Part shown: piece after piece, positions 44,892-54,282 of the stretch
How the letters are laid out: each line of letters opens with the position of its first letter
How positions within the stretch are numbered: position 1 is the stretch's first letter
Source of the DNA: Niastella yeongjuensis
Lineage (GTDB): Bacteria > Bacteroidota > Bacteroidia > Chitinophagales > Chitinophagaceae
DNA: 64,000 nt
Assembly (NCBI RefSeq): GCF_900110245.1
Contig: NZ_FOCZ01000014.1
Span: 1-64,000 of the forward strand
Direction of reading: 5' to 3'
The notes under the pieces: model-generated
What the model was told of the DNA's origin: nothing
Database searches by the model: none
The model's input: the letters and a program-made list of their open reading frames with translations, nothing else
Translations under genes and position numbers: made by a program

Positions 44892-46139
44892 ATGATAGAT
44901 ATAAAAGTTCCGACAGTTGGAGAATCCATTAGCGAGGTTACTTTATTAAGATGGGTAAAGAACAGCGGAGATTATGTTGAACGTGATGAAGTGATTGCTG
45001 AGCTGGAAAGCGAAAAAGCCACTTTTGAAGTAAATGCCGAACAGGCAGGCACCCTGCAACAATCAGCCAAAGAAGGTGATACCCTTAAAATTGGCGACGT
45101 ACTGGCCACTATCGATGATAAAGCAGCCAAGCCCGAAAAAGCAGCGGCCACCAACGGAACACCGGCTAAAGAAACAAAGCCGGAAGCAAGCCCCAAAACA
45201 GAACCTGTAGTACAACAGCCTTCTCAGGCACCTGTTACAGCAGTATCGAACGATATCAAGGCTACTCCGGTAGCAGCCGCTATGATCGCCGATAAAAAGA
45301 TAGATCCCAAATCTGTTACCCCCAGCGGGTACAGCGGCAAGATCGTTAAGAACGATGTACTGCAAGCCCTTTCTAACCCCGGTAAAGTAACTGGCGGCAA
45401 ACCGCTGTTCAGCCGTGAAGAAAGAAGAGAAAAAATGAGCCAGCTGCGCAAAACAATCAGCCGCCGCCTGGTAGAATCAAAGAACACCACTGCGATGCTC
45501 ACTACCTTTAACGAGGTAGACATGAGCCGCATCATGGAAATACGCACCAAATTCAAAGACAAGTTCAAAGAAATACATGGGGTTAACCTTGGTTTCATGA
45601 GCTTCTTTGCCAAAGCCTGCGCCATCGCCTTACAGGAATGGCCTGCAGTAGGCGCTTACATCGATGGCGACCAGCTGGTTTACCATGATTATGTTGATAT
45701 TTCTGTTGCCGTCTCTACTCCCCGTGGCTTAACTGTACCAGTTATCCGCAACGTAGAAAGCCTGAGCATGGCCGATATTGAGAAGAAAGTAGTGGAACTG
45801 GCCGGCAAAGCAAGAGACAACAAATTAACCATGGAAGAACTCACTGGCGGAACCTTTACCATCACCAACGGTGGTGTATTTGGTTCTTTAATGAGTACGC
45901 CTATCATCAATCTGCCTCAAAGCGCCATCCTGGGTATGCATAAAATTCAGGAACGCCCCATGGCTATCAACGGACAGGTAGTAATTAAACCCATGATGTA
46001 CCTGGCAGTGAGCTACGACCACCGCATCATCGACGGTCGTGAATCTGTAAGCTTCCTGGTACGGGTGAAAGAGCTGCTCGAAAACCCTGAGCTGTTGTTG
46101 TTCGGAAAAGATCCGGTTAAGACATTGCTGGAGCTGTAA
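44892..46139 (+). CDS. sucB: 2-oxoglutarate dehydrogenase E2, dihydrolipoyllysine succinyltransferase
   Basis: 415 residues. One N-terminal lipoyl domain with the lipoylated lysine in ESEKATFEV (Lys42), an Ala/Pro/Lys-rich linker (about 80-118), a peripheral subunit-binding domain (about 120-160) and a C-terminal catalytic acyltransferase domain with HRIIDG (His377, Asp381). Typical E2o architecture. It is followed by phrase repeats and a bidirectional terminator. Confidence 0.97.
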   Translation: MIDIKVPTVGESISEVTLLRWVKNSGDYVERDEVIAELESEKATFEVNAEQAGTLQQSAKEGDTLKIGDVLATIDDKAAKPEKAAATNGTPAKETKPEASPKTEPVVQQPSQAPVTAVSNDIKATPVAAAMIADKKIDPKSVTPSGYSGKIVKNDVLQALSNPGKVTGGKPLFSREERREKMSQLRKTISRRLVESKNTTAMLTTFNEVDMSRIMEIRTKFKDKFKEIHGVNLGFMSFFAKACAIALQEWPAVGAYIDGDQLVYHDYVDISVAVSTPRGLTVPVIRNVESLSMADIEKKVVELAGKARDNKLTMEELTGGTFTITNGGVFGSLMSTPIINLPQSAILGMHKIQERPMAINGQVVIKPMMYLAVSYDHRIIDGRESVSFLVRVKELLENPELLLFGKDPVKTLLEL

Positions 46140-46201
46140 AAGGCAATGGGCACCAGGCAGTGGGCAGTAGGAAATACAACAAATACAAAACATAGAAATT
46201 T

Positions 46202-46236
46202 AAAGCCGGTAACTTCTTTGAGGTTACCGGCTTTTT
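46202..46236. terminator. Bidirectional intrinsic terminator between sucB and the response regulator
   Basis: AAAGCCGGTAAC / GTTACCGGCTTT stem with an eight-base loop and TTTTT on the right. The A-run on the left serves the minus-strand gene ending at 46244. Confidence 0.85.
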
Positions 46237-46243
46237 CGTTCCA

Positions 46244-46870
46244 TTAAACAATCCGTTCACTTAATGCCTTCGCAATAGCTTCCTTGCCGCAGTTCACGTG
46301 CAGCTTCTGGTAAATATTCTTCAGGTGGGAACGTACTGTATCGAAGGCGAGGTTCATTTCGGCCGCAATGATCTTGATGCTGTAGCCCTTTATAAGCCAT
46401 TGCAACACCTCTATTTCGCGCGGTGATAAATTATACTTATTGGAAGTTTCTTTTACCTGAAAAGTGTTTAACACCTTACGGGCAATAACCGGGCTCATGG
46501 GAGCCCCGCCCTCCAGCACTTCCTGAATGGCATCGAACAATCTGGCCGGCGGCGTTTTCTTCAGCAAATAACCATTGGCGCCGGCACACAAACACTCAAA
46601 CAACTTTTCATCATCTTCAAACACCGTGTACATGACCACCGATGTTTTCGGACGTGCCTCCTTGATCATACGCACCCCTTTTATGCCATTCTCTCCGGGC
46701 ATATCGATATCCATCAACACTACATCGGGCTCATACACCCTGGCTATATTGGCAGCCTCCGAACACTGGCTATAATCCCCTACCACGTTATATCCGTTCA
46801 TCTTTAACAGATACGCCAACGACTCCCGCAGCCGCTCATTATCTTCGAATAAAACGATTTTTATTGCCAT
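46244..46870 (-). CDS. NarL/LuxR-type response regulator
   Basis: 208 residues from the ATG at 46870. Receiver domain with phosphoacceptor Asp54 in VVLMDIDMPG and conserved Thr/Lys (VVMYTVFED; YLLKKTPP). C-terminal LuxR helix-turn-helix with LSPREIEVLQWLIKGYS and VRSHLKNIYQKL. It lies 59 bases downstream of the sensor kinase 46930-49995, so it is almost certainly its partner. Confidence 0.95.
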   Translation of the reverse strand: MAIKIVLFEDNERLRESLAYLLKMNGYNVVGDYSQCSEAANIARVYEPDVVLMDIDMPGENGIKGVRMIKEARPKTSVVMYTVFEDDEKLFECLCAGANGYLLKKTPPARLFDAIQEVLEGGAPMSPVIARKVLNTFQVKETSNKYNLSPREIEVLQWLIKGYSIKIIAAEMNLAFDTVRSHLKNIYQKLHVNCGKEAIAKALSERIV

Positions 46871-46929
46871 ATACAAATGTAATCAGGTTAGGCATATCGT
46901 TACCATAGCTCATTGGGGTGAGGTAAGAA

Positions 46930-49900
46930 CTAAGACAGCGGGATACTGACCTGTGTCAGAGTGCCCTTGCCGGGTACGGATTTCAGTGTAATACGTCCCT
47001 TCCATTTTTCAGCCCGGTTATGGATGTTCTTAATGCCATTGCGATGAGTAACGGTATTGGTATCAAAGCCTTTGCCATCGTCATTTATGCTCATGTGTAA
47101 ATGGCCTTTTTCAATCCATACTTTTATTTGCACCTGTTTGGCATTGGCGTGTTTGTATATGTTATTGATCGTTTCCTTGAAGATCAGGAAGCAATCACGC
47201 CGCTGCTCCATATTCAGTTTGTACCGCTCAAATTGTTCATCCAGCTGCAGGTAATAACAAATATTGGCAGCATCGAATACCTCCGCTGCATAACGGCGCA
47301 TGCGGGCCACCGTTTGTGCCAGCGTATCGTTCCGGGTATTGATGCTCCAGACTATGTCATCCAGGGCCTGACTTGAATTGTGTACTTCTTCAGCAATTCG
47401 ATCTAGAAACGTACTGGCGTCTTCTTTTTGCAGCACGCTCTTTTTACTTAACTCCGAGAGGATACTGATATTGGTAAGCGTGGTGCCGATATCATCGTGC
47501 AGGTCGGTAGCAATACGGTTTCGCACCTTTTGTAACCGCAACAGCTGATTGATGCGATACCGGTAAACTGCATATAAAATACCCACCAGCAACAACACGC
47601 ACAGCAAAATAAACCAGGCGGTTCGCCAATAAGGCGGATCGATTTGGATGGAGAGCGTGGTAACCGGACTGTTATCGAAAGGCTGTTGCGCTGCCTTTAC
47701 CTTAAACGCATAGCGACCGGGTGGCAGGTTGGTATAGGCCACATAATTTCTATTGCCGGCATCGATCCATTGGTTGTCGTGACCCGATAACTGGTAATAA
47801 TAATTAAAGCGGCGTGGTGAAACAAAATCCAGTGCTGCAAAACTGAACGAGACCTCATTTTGCCGGTAAGGCAGGCGCAGGAATTTCTTGTAGGCGATAC
47901 CCGTATCATTGCCCAGCGGTTGGTTGTTCACCATAACCTGTGTTATTACCACGTGCGCCGGTTGGCTGGCCAGCGCTATCTGGCCTGGTTGAAAAAAAGT
48001 AAGTCCTTTAATACCCCCAAACAATAGCATGCCGTTGGCAGCCTTATGATACGCCCCGGTATTGAACTCATTGCTTTGCAATCCGTCTTCAACCAGGTAG
48101 GCCGTAAAGCTGGACCGGCCGACCTCCTTCAAACTGGCCGGTGGTGTAAACCGGCAAATGCCTTTATTGGTACTTAACCACAAAAAACCCTGTTCATCGG
48201 GCAGCATACCATATACCGTATTATTGGGCAATCCCTGTTCATCGTTGATCAACCGGGTTTCACCGGTGTTTAGGTTGCAGGCTATCAGACCCCGGCCCAA
48301 TGTACCAATCCATAACAGAGGTTGCCGGTACCAGCCGCACTTGAAAATGGCTTCGTGTGTGATCAGGCTATCCAGCGTACTATTTTGTGTTGTAAATAAT
48401 TTACCGGTTTGGGTATTCAGGAACTGGATCCCTCTTTTTTCAAAACCGATACACAGCGTAGTATCGTTGATGCGGGTCAGAAAGCGCACATTATTTTCCA
48501 GCGTTTGATTATCAGTGCTGATGGCATTGTAATTCCTGATCAGTCCTTTTTGTTTATCCATCAGGCACAAGCCGCCATTGCGGGTACCGGCCCATACCTG
48601 GTTGTTTGTGGCGGGCAGCATACACCAAATGGTATGATCGGGAATGTAGTGTCCCGGATAGAATCTTGTCTTTACTTTTTTACTAACTGCATCAACTACC
48701 AGCAATCCATTGCCCTGGGTGCCTACCCAGATATCGCCCTGCCCATCGGTATACAATGAAACCACCCGGTCATAATTCCCCTGCGCGTTGGGCGCCGGCG
48801 GGTAATGAAAGGTTTTAAAAATATTGTTGCGCATATCAGCAAAAGTGAGCCCGGTGCTGCTGGTGCCTATCCAATAGGCGCCCTGGCGATCGGTGGTAAT
48901 GGCCCGTACCTGTTCAATGGAAATATCTTCCGGCACATTGTTACTGGTAAGCTGGGCAAAATTATTCAGTCGCTTATCGTAATGGCTTACGCCGCCGCCA
49001 TCGGTACCGATCCAGATGCCGCCGTGTTTATCCTGCTTTATCGATAGGATATCGTTGTAACTAACAGAGAAAGGATCTTTCTTGTTATTTACATAATGGG
49101 TAACTGTAGCGTTTGCCGGATTGATAACATACAACCCGTTTCCATAAGTGCCCACCCAGATCTGGCCATCGGCAGCTGCTTTTACCGATTCAATGACCAG
49201 GTTGGCTGGCAAACTGTTCTCGTCGCCATAACCTATAAATGGTGAGAAACGTTGTTCCGCTGCTTTTTTTATAAACAGTCCTTTTCCATAACTCCCTATC
49301 CATAGATTTTTATGGCAGTCTTCATCCATGGTACTAAATGAAGTACCCTTTTCTGAGGGGATTAATGAACCTAATGAAGATGTACCAACTTGCGGGTATA
49401 ATTGCGAATAGCCGTTGTTGGTCAACACCCATATCATTTGATCGCTGTCTTTATAAACATATTGTATGATGTTTTTCGGGCCCAACACATCACTAAAGTC
49501 GTATACAAACACTATTTTATTAGTAGTAAGATCATATTGATAAAGGCTTTTACTTTCCGTACCAATCCATAGCGTGTTATTGCGGTCATGAAATAAACAA
49601 CTCACCGGCGGCAGCTCTGTTTTATCGGCGCCAATAGTTCGAACAGGCGTAAATGTTTCATTATACAGATTAAGCTTTTCCAGCCTGCCGCCGCTGGTAA
49701 TGAGCCACAGCGTATTGTTAAGTCCGTTTACAATTTTCCCAAGCCTGCTGCCGGTAGTGGTGGTAATGTCGTCGAAATTCTTTTTGAAAATAACCAGTTC
49801 GCGGCCATCGTAGCGGTTCAGGCCATCCTGGGTGGCCAGCCATAAAAAGCCGGCATCATCGGTAGCGATATCAATCACACTGCTTTGCGAAAGCCCTTCA

Positions 49901-49995
49901 TTAATGCTCATGTTCCGGAAAGAAAAAGGAACCCGCTGGCCCAAACCAACGAATTGCATCAAAAGCAAATATGATATCAGTATCCATTTGCGCAT
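46930..49995 (-). CDS. Beta-propeller sensor histidine kinase (two-component regulator propeller / Y_Y_Y type)
   Basis: 1021 residues. Signal peptide, then about twelve to fourteen propeller repeats (patterns such as LWIGT..GL and IWVGT.GNGL) forming two seven-bladed propellers. Next come a Y_Y_Y Ig-like domain (about 680-760), one membrane span (about 775-797), a HisKA_3 dimerisation domain with DLHDDIGTTLTN (His833) and an ATPase domain with NDDGKGFD. Unlike classic hybrid HTCS proteins it lacks the receiver and AraC domains; the regulator is the separate LuxR-type protein downstream. The periplasmic ligand is unknown. Confidence 0.94.
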   Translation of the reverse strand: MRKWILISYLLLMQFVGLGQRVPFSFRNMSINEGLSQSSVIDIATDDAGFLWLATQDGLNRYDGRELVIFKKNFDDITTTTGSRLGKIVNGLNNTLWLITSGGRLEKLNLYNETFTPVRTIGADKTELPPVSCLFHDRNNTLWIGTESKSLYQYDLTTNKIVFVYDFSDVLGPKNIIQYVYKDSDQMIWVLTNNGYSQLYPQVGTSSLGSLIPSEKGTSFSTMDEDCHKNLWIGSYGKGLFIKKAAEQRFSPFIGYGDENSLPANLVIESVKAAADGQIWVGTYGNGLYVINPANATVTHYVNNKKDPFSVSYNDILSIKQDKHGGIWIGTDGGGVSHYDKRLNNFAQLTSNNVPEDISIEQVRAITTDRQGAYWIGTSSTGLTFADMRNNIFKTFHYPPAPNAQGNYDRVVSLYTDGQGDIWVGTQGNGLLVVDAVSKKVKTRFYPGHYIPDHTIWCMLPATNNQVWAGTRNGGLCLMDKQKGLIRNYNAISTDNQTLENNVRFLTRINDTTLCIGFEKRGIQFLNTQTGKLFTTQNSTLDSLITHEAIFKCGWYRQPLLWIGTLGRGLIACNLNTGETRLINDEQGLPNNTVYGMLPDEQGFLWLSTNKGICRFTPPASLKEVGRSSFTAYLVEDGLQSNEFNTGAYHKAANGMLLFGGIKGLTFFQPGQIALASQPAHVVITQVMVNNQPLGNDTGIAYKKFLRLPYRQNEVSFSFAALDFVSPRRFNYYYQLSGHDNQWIDAGNRNYVAYTNLPPGRYAFKVKAAQQPFDNSPVTTLSIQIDPPYWRTAWFILLCVLLLVGILYAVYRYRINQLLRLQKVRNRIATDLHDDIGTTLTNISILSELSKKSVLQKEDASTFLDRIAEEVHNSSQALDDIVWSINTRNDTLAQTVARMRRYAAEVFDAANICYYLQLDEQFERYKLNMEQRRDCFLIFKETINNIYKHANAKQVQIKVWIEKGHLHMSINDDGKGFDTNTVTHRNGIKNIHNRAEKWKGRITLKSVPGKGTLTQVSIPLS

Positions 49996-50032
49996 TCCGG
50001 GAATTATTGAACAATTAAGATAGTGAAAAAAG

Positions 50033-50155
50033 GGTTGCCGGTTTCCAGTTTCCGGTTGGTAATCGTCCCCCCTTCCGCCAGCTTACGGAGCTGGAAGGCC
50101 GCGATGAGGTGTATTGCCTGAGGCTTACAGCTTATAGCTTGCAGCTTGAGGCTGT
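50033..50155. repeat. Phrase-repeat cluster upstream of the rRNA methyltransferase gene
   Basis: In order: GTTGCCGGTTTCCAGTTTCC units (50033-50063), a hairpin CCAGCT/AGCTGG inside CTTCC...GGAAG (50081-50098), the GCCGCGATGAGGTGTATT core (50098-50115), and GCTTACAGCTTATAGC units (50122-50150). Four families are packed into about 120 bases between divergent genes. Confidence 0.6.
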
Positions 50156-50174
50156 TTTCCTAACTTGCATCCCC

Positions 50175-51341
50175 ATGAAATATTTCTCCCATCTGAACAC
50201 CGCAGTGCAATTGTTGCAACAATACAACGGCAGTCAGCCATTTGGGAGTTTTATAAAACAGTTCTTCAGCCAGCACAAGAAGTACGGCTCCAAAGACCGG
50301 AAGAATATTTCGCACCTGTGTTATGCTTTTTTCCGGTTGGGCAAGGCTCTGCCTCAGCTACCGATGGAGGAACGGATACTCACCGGTTTGTTCCTTTGCA
50401 GCCCCGAACCCAATGACCTGCTGCAGCACCTGCGGCCAGACTGGAATGATAAAGCGCACCTGCCCCTATTAGAAAAAACAGCACTGGTTGCCCTGCACTT
50501 ACCCGAACTGTTTCCCTGGGCAGCAGCCCTTAGCGAGGGCATGGTTTATGAACCATTCTGCGCATCCTTTCTCACCCAACCCGATCTGTTCCTGCGGTTA
50601 CGCCCCGGTAAAGAAGCGGCGGTAAAAAATAAACTGCAACAAGCGGGGATCACGTTCAGGGAATTAAACCGTTCCTGCCTGGCCCTGCCGAATGCCTCTA
50701 AAATAGACACCCTTATTGAAACCGACCGGGAAGCAGTGATCCAGGATTATAGTTCGCAACGGATTGGCGAGTTGATGGAATTAATAAGAGATGCAGCCCG
50801 CTCCGCTGCTCCACTCAAGGTTTGGGATGCCTGTGCGGCCAGCGGCGGCAAATCCATTCTGGCCAATGACATCTTCCACCGCATCGACCTTACAGTTTCC
50901 GATGTGCGCAAATCAATTCTTATCAACCTGGAGAAACGGTTTGCCACTGCAGGCATCAAAAACTATCACTCGTTTATTGCCGACCTTTCTGCACCCAACT
51001 TAAAGACCCGGAATACATTATACGACGTCATCATCACCGACGTACCCTGCAGCGGTTCCGGTACCTGGAGCCGCACCCCGGAACAATTGTATTATTTCGA
51101 TCCCCAGCAAATTGACCGGTACAGCACCCTCCAAAAAAAGATCGTTGAACAGGCCATTCCCCATCTAAAACCGGGCGGCTTTCTGTTGTATTGTACCTGC
51201 TCTGTATTTAAAAAGGAAAACGAAGAAGTGGTGCAGTATATCCAGGAACAGCATTCGCTGTCGTTACTGAAAACAGCCTTGTTCACAGGTTATGATCAAA
51301 AAGCAGACACCTTATTTGGTGCGGTATTTCAGAAAAAATAA
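50175..51341 (+). CDS. RsmB/NOP2-family RNA m5C methyltransferase
   Basis: 388 residues from the ATG at 50175; an earlier in-frame start lies within repeats. SAM-dependent enzyme of the Fmu/RsmB family. Motifs: CAASGGKSIL (SAM binding), the cysteine motif DVPCSGSGTWSRTPEQ, and the second catalytic cysteine in CTCSVFKKENE. The N-terminal region is shorter than an NusB-like domain. The target is probably 16S rRNA; the exact site is not deducible. Confidence 0.92.
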   Translation: MKYFSHLNTAVQLLQQYNGSQPFGSFIKQFFSQHKKYGSKDRKNISHLCYAFFRLGKALPQLPMEERILTGLFLCSPEPNDLLQHLRPDWNDKAHLPLLEKTALVALHLPELFPWAAALSEGMVYEPFCASFLTQPDLFLRLRPGKEAAVKNKLQQAGITFRELNRSCLALPNASKIDTLIETDREAVIQDYSSQRIGELMELIRDAARSAAPLKVWDACAASGGKSILANDIFHRIDLTVSDVRKSILINLEKRFATAGIKNYHSFIADLSAPNLKTRNTLYDVIITDVPCSGSGTWSRTPEQLYYFDPQQIDRYSTLQKKIVEQAIPHLKPGGFLLYCTCSVFKKENEEVVQYIQEQHSLSLLKTALFTGYDQKADTLFGAVFQKK

Positions 51342-51346
51342 ACCCG

Positions 51347-53347
51347 TTATTTCTTCAACACCTTGCGTTGATATATTCTTTTACTGTTATTGTAGACGGT
51401 CACTTCATAAATACCGGCGTTCCAGCCAATGGTTGAGACCGTAGTACTGTAATACCCCGCCGCCTTATCTGTCTTTTTGGTGTACATAACACGCCCCATC
51501 ATATCTGTGATCTTTATTCCCAGGTTGGCAATAGCTTCCGGTACATTTACCACTACCAGCAGCTGTTGATCGAAGGGGCTGGGCAGCGCCATCATGGTGT
51601 TATCGAAGAAGCAGGCAGAATTGATATTTTGTTGCAGGTTCGCTATCTCAATTGTAGTATCGGCCGAACGCATGGTTTGTAAGATCCGGTATTGAACCAT
51701 ACCAGCGCCCGCAGCCCTGATGGTGTCTTTATACGTATAGCTGTTTGCTGTAAACGCAAAAGCAGAAGAAGTAAGCTGACTAAGATTGACAAAACCTGTT
51801 TCACCGGGCAGTTTTCTTTGCAGGGTATATACCGAGCTGGTATCGTCCTTGCTTTTCCAGTTTAGGGTAACCACACAATTATTAAAGTCGATACTGGCCG
51901 TAGCGTATTGTTGGGTAAGCAGTGCGACGGCTTTTTTAAAGTTCGGGATTCCATGTCCATACCTGAAGTCGGGATTGATGTACTTGTTGCCGCTTCGTTG
52001 TACCGCATCGATGAGCTGCATATTCGAGAACTCAGGAAATGCCTGCCATAAACAGGCAACCAGTCCGGCCATATTGGGACAGGCAAAGGAAGTACCACTG
52101 CTAACCAATGGGATACCGGCAGTGGCGCTTGCCACAATTGCATTTTCGCCTACCGCTACCACATTGGGTTTTAATAAGCCTGCACCGTTGGGGCCCCAGC
52201 TGCTTGAACTGGCAATATTCCCGTTTACATTTATTGAACCAACGGTGAGCACGCTATCCGCATCACCGGGACAGGCAACGTATTTTGTGTCGTCTGCACT
52301 TGCTCCGCTATTGCCAGCAGCCACTACCACCAGGATCCCCTTTTTAGCGGCCAGATTTGCCGCCAGCGTGATCATGGATGTTTTGCCATTGCGTTGTGCA
52401 TAACTGTGATTATAAACAGGGTCGTCAAAATTGAAATAACCGAGCGAAGTGGAGATCATATCAACGCCTACGCTATCGGCAAACTCGGCGGCTACAGCCC
52501 AGTTGTGTTCTTCTACCGGAAATTCGGTGGTGTCATTTTCAGATCTTAACAACCAGTAACTGGCATGCGGCGCAGTGCCTACCAGTACACCCGGCCGGTT
52601 GGAAGCCATCAGGGTAAGCACATACGCGCCATGATAATGATCTTCATTTACACTGGCTTCGTTGTTTACAAAATCCCAGGTACCTAACACCCGGCCCTGC
52701 AAACGAATGCTGTCAAAAGCCGGGTTAATAAGATAATTTAAAAAACCGGCATCAATAACCGCAATGTGCATACCCCGGCCAGAAAAACCCAACCCGTGCA
52801 GGTAATCACCATTGTGAATGTGGATCTGGTTGTACATAGTGCCGTAATCAAAGGCTGCTGTAGTTCCGGTTTCACCAGTTGTCTGTTTAGTGGAAAGGGG
52901 CGCCTGAACTGTTAAATCACCTAAGGTACCGGAAAGGCCTTTGTCACTGGTACTTATCCTGGCGGCTACGGAATCTGCTTTCTTTACGAAGGGCAATGCC
53001 CGGATGGCGGCCAGTGCAGCGGGCACGTTGGTTTTCACCGTAGTGTCGATCTTTATCAGCACCTGGTTCAACCATTTGGAATTGTTTAGTACGGTTACAA
53101 AGGGCACATTGCGAATGGCTGCGATGTAGGCCGGATTAACCGGCAAATCGGTTGAGTCGATGGCGCTGTGTATTTTGGCACGACGGGCCAGTGCTTTGTC
53201 CGACAAATAAGCCGAAGGAGCCGAAAGTGTGTAAGGTGTTCCTTTTTTATCAGTAAGCTGAATTGTATAGCGGGTAGACTGTGACTGAGCTTGTGCTAAA
53301 CCGATAGTTGCCAATAGTACTATTACAAGTATAGCTGTCTTTCTCAT
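51347..53347 (-). CDS. Secreted subtilisin-like serine protease (S8) with T9SS sorting domain
   Basis: 666 residues. Signal peptide (to about GLAQAQ), an inhibitor-like propeptide region (about 22-130), and an S8 catalytic domain with Asp in AVIDAGF, His in HYHGAYVLTL and Ser in SGTSFACPNMAG. A C-terminal beta-sandwich ends in a Por/T9SS type A sorting signal (GYYSTTVSTIGWNAGIYEVTVY in parts; terminal KLVLKK-like basic end). It is exported by the gliding-associated type IX system and likely digests external protein. Confidence 0.93.
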   Translation of the reverse strand: MRKTAILVIVLLATIGLAQAQSQSTRYTIQLTDKKGTPYTLSAPSAYLSDKALARRAKIHSAIDSTDLPVNPAYIAAIRNVPFVTVLNNSKWLNQVLIKIDTTVKTNVPAALAAIRALPFVKKADSVAARISTSDKGLSGTLGDLTVQAPLSTKQTTGETGTTAAFDYGTMYNQIHIHNGDYLHGLGFSGRGMHIAVIDAGFLNYLINPAFDSIRLQGRVLGTWDFVNNEASVNEDHYHGAYVLTLMASNRPGVLVGTAPHASYWLLRSENDTTEFPVEEHNWAVAAEFADSVGVDMISTSLGYFNFDDPVYNHSYAQRNGKTSMITLAANLAAKKGILVVVAAGNSGASADDTKYVACPGDADSVLTVGSINVNGNIASSSSWGPNGAGLLKPNVVAVGENAIVASATAGIPLVSSGTSFACPNMAGLVACLWQAFPEFSNMQLIDAVQRSGNKYINPDFRYGHGIPNFKKAVALLTQQYATASIDFNNCVVTLNWKSKDDTSSVYTLQRKLPGETGFVNLSQLTSSAFAFTANSYTYKDTIRAAGAGMVQYRILQTMRSADTTIEIANLQQNINSACFFDNTMMALPSPFDQQLLVVVNVPEAIANLGIKITDMMGRVMYTKKTDKAAGYYSTTVSTIGWNAGIYEVTVYNNSKRIYQRKVLKK

Positions 53348-53384
53348 GGAAGGTAACGATTAGTGGTACCACCCTTTAAGGTTA

Positions 53385-54152
53385 TTAATTATGGTCAAGA
53401 ATGCTCATGGTTATGCCAAAGCCGGTATAGTATCCCGACTGGGTACCAGTAGCACCCTGCCATTGCCACACGGCTACTTCTTTATAAACCAGTCCAATGC
53501 CTTTGGCATATGATTCTGTCCACAAATTTTTGTAGCCAGTTATGGTTTGTGAAATGGGAACGTTGGCTGAATCCGCTACCTGGGTAACCGAAATGGTGTT
53601 TTCGTAATCTTTACCATTCAGATTCAGGGTAGTGCCTACATCATGATACGTATAATCCCAGGTTTGAATATTCTGATCATTATCGAAATCGTAATTCACC
53701 TCATAAGGCCGCTCGGGATAAAAGCCATTGCCATGCCAGCTGTAACCGTTTGTTATCGGTCCTACGAGTTTTATAGCCCGTAAACTGTTCTCGCTCATTT
53801 CAATGTTCCGGTCAGAAGGCGTTATTGCATAAGTAAGTATAGGTTGCCAGTTGTCTTCCGCGGTGTCGGTCCAGTCGCGGATATAACGAACTATCCGCCA
53901 GCCGTTACGGCCCTGGTTATCGGTGGTAGCGTCTTCCACCACCTCTTTGGCCTGGTAAGTGACCATTGTATCAAACTGGTCAAAATCTACAAACCGCAGT
54001 GAATCGTACCGGTACAGGATGTATTTACCTTTTTCCAGGTTCAGATAATCTGTTACTGCATCAGAGGTAAGATCATCTTTTTTATTACAACTGCTTAACC
54101 AGAAAGAGCCAAACAGTATACCGGCGGCTACAGAGATAAAAAATTTCTTCAT
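53385..54152 (-). CDS. Lipoprotein of unknown function
   Basis: 255 residues. Lipoprotein signal with lipobox LSSC (Cys about 22). The mature part is beta-rich and acidic, with aromatic pairs and no recognised domain. It has its own promoter (54188-54217). The start of the S8 protease gene lies 37 bases downstream, so the two may be co-transcribed. Confidence 0.8.
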   Translation of the reverse strand: MKKFFISVAAGILFGSFWLSSCNKKDDLTSDAVTDYLNLEKGKYILYRYDSLRFVDFDQFDTMVTYQAKEVVEDATTDNQGRNGWRIVRYIRDWTDTAEDNWQPILTYAITPSDRNIEMSENSLRAIKLVGPITNGYSWHGNGFYPERPYEVNYDFDNDQNIQTWDYTYHDVGTTLNLNGKDYENTISVTQVADSANVPISQTITGYKNLWTESYAKGIGLVYKEVAVWQWQGATGTQSGYYTGFGITMSILDHN

Positions 54153-54187
54153 ACAACGATTTGTAAAACAGCGACTTTGTTACAGGA

Positions 54188-54217
54188 CAAAAATAGGGGC
54201 GTTTTAGTTGCTTCAAA
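54188..54217 (-). promoter_or_regulatory. Promoter of the lipoprotein gene
   Basis: On the minus strand TTTG (54214-54217), 18 bases, TATTTTTG (54188-54195). It sits directly after the mnmA terminator. Confidence 0.7.
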
Positions 54218-54220
54218 AAA

Positions 54221-54246
54221 AACCTCCCAGCAAAAGCCGGGAGGTT
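54221..54246 (-). terminator. Intrinsic terminator of mnmA
   Basis: AACCTCCC / GGGAGGTT stem with a ten-base loop; on the minus strand it is followed by an eight-base T-run. Confidence 0.85.
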
Positions 54247-54282
54247 TGTAACGTTAATAAATATGTATTTATTGCCTGAGAA

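Noticed and set aside
46874-46881. TACATTTG on the minus strand beside the response regulator start
   Set aside because: Its start site would fall inside the coding sequence of the gene starting at 46870, and no -33 element is present.
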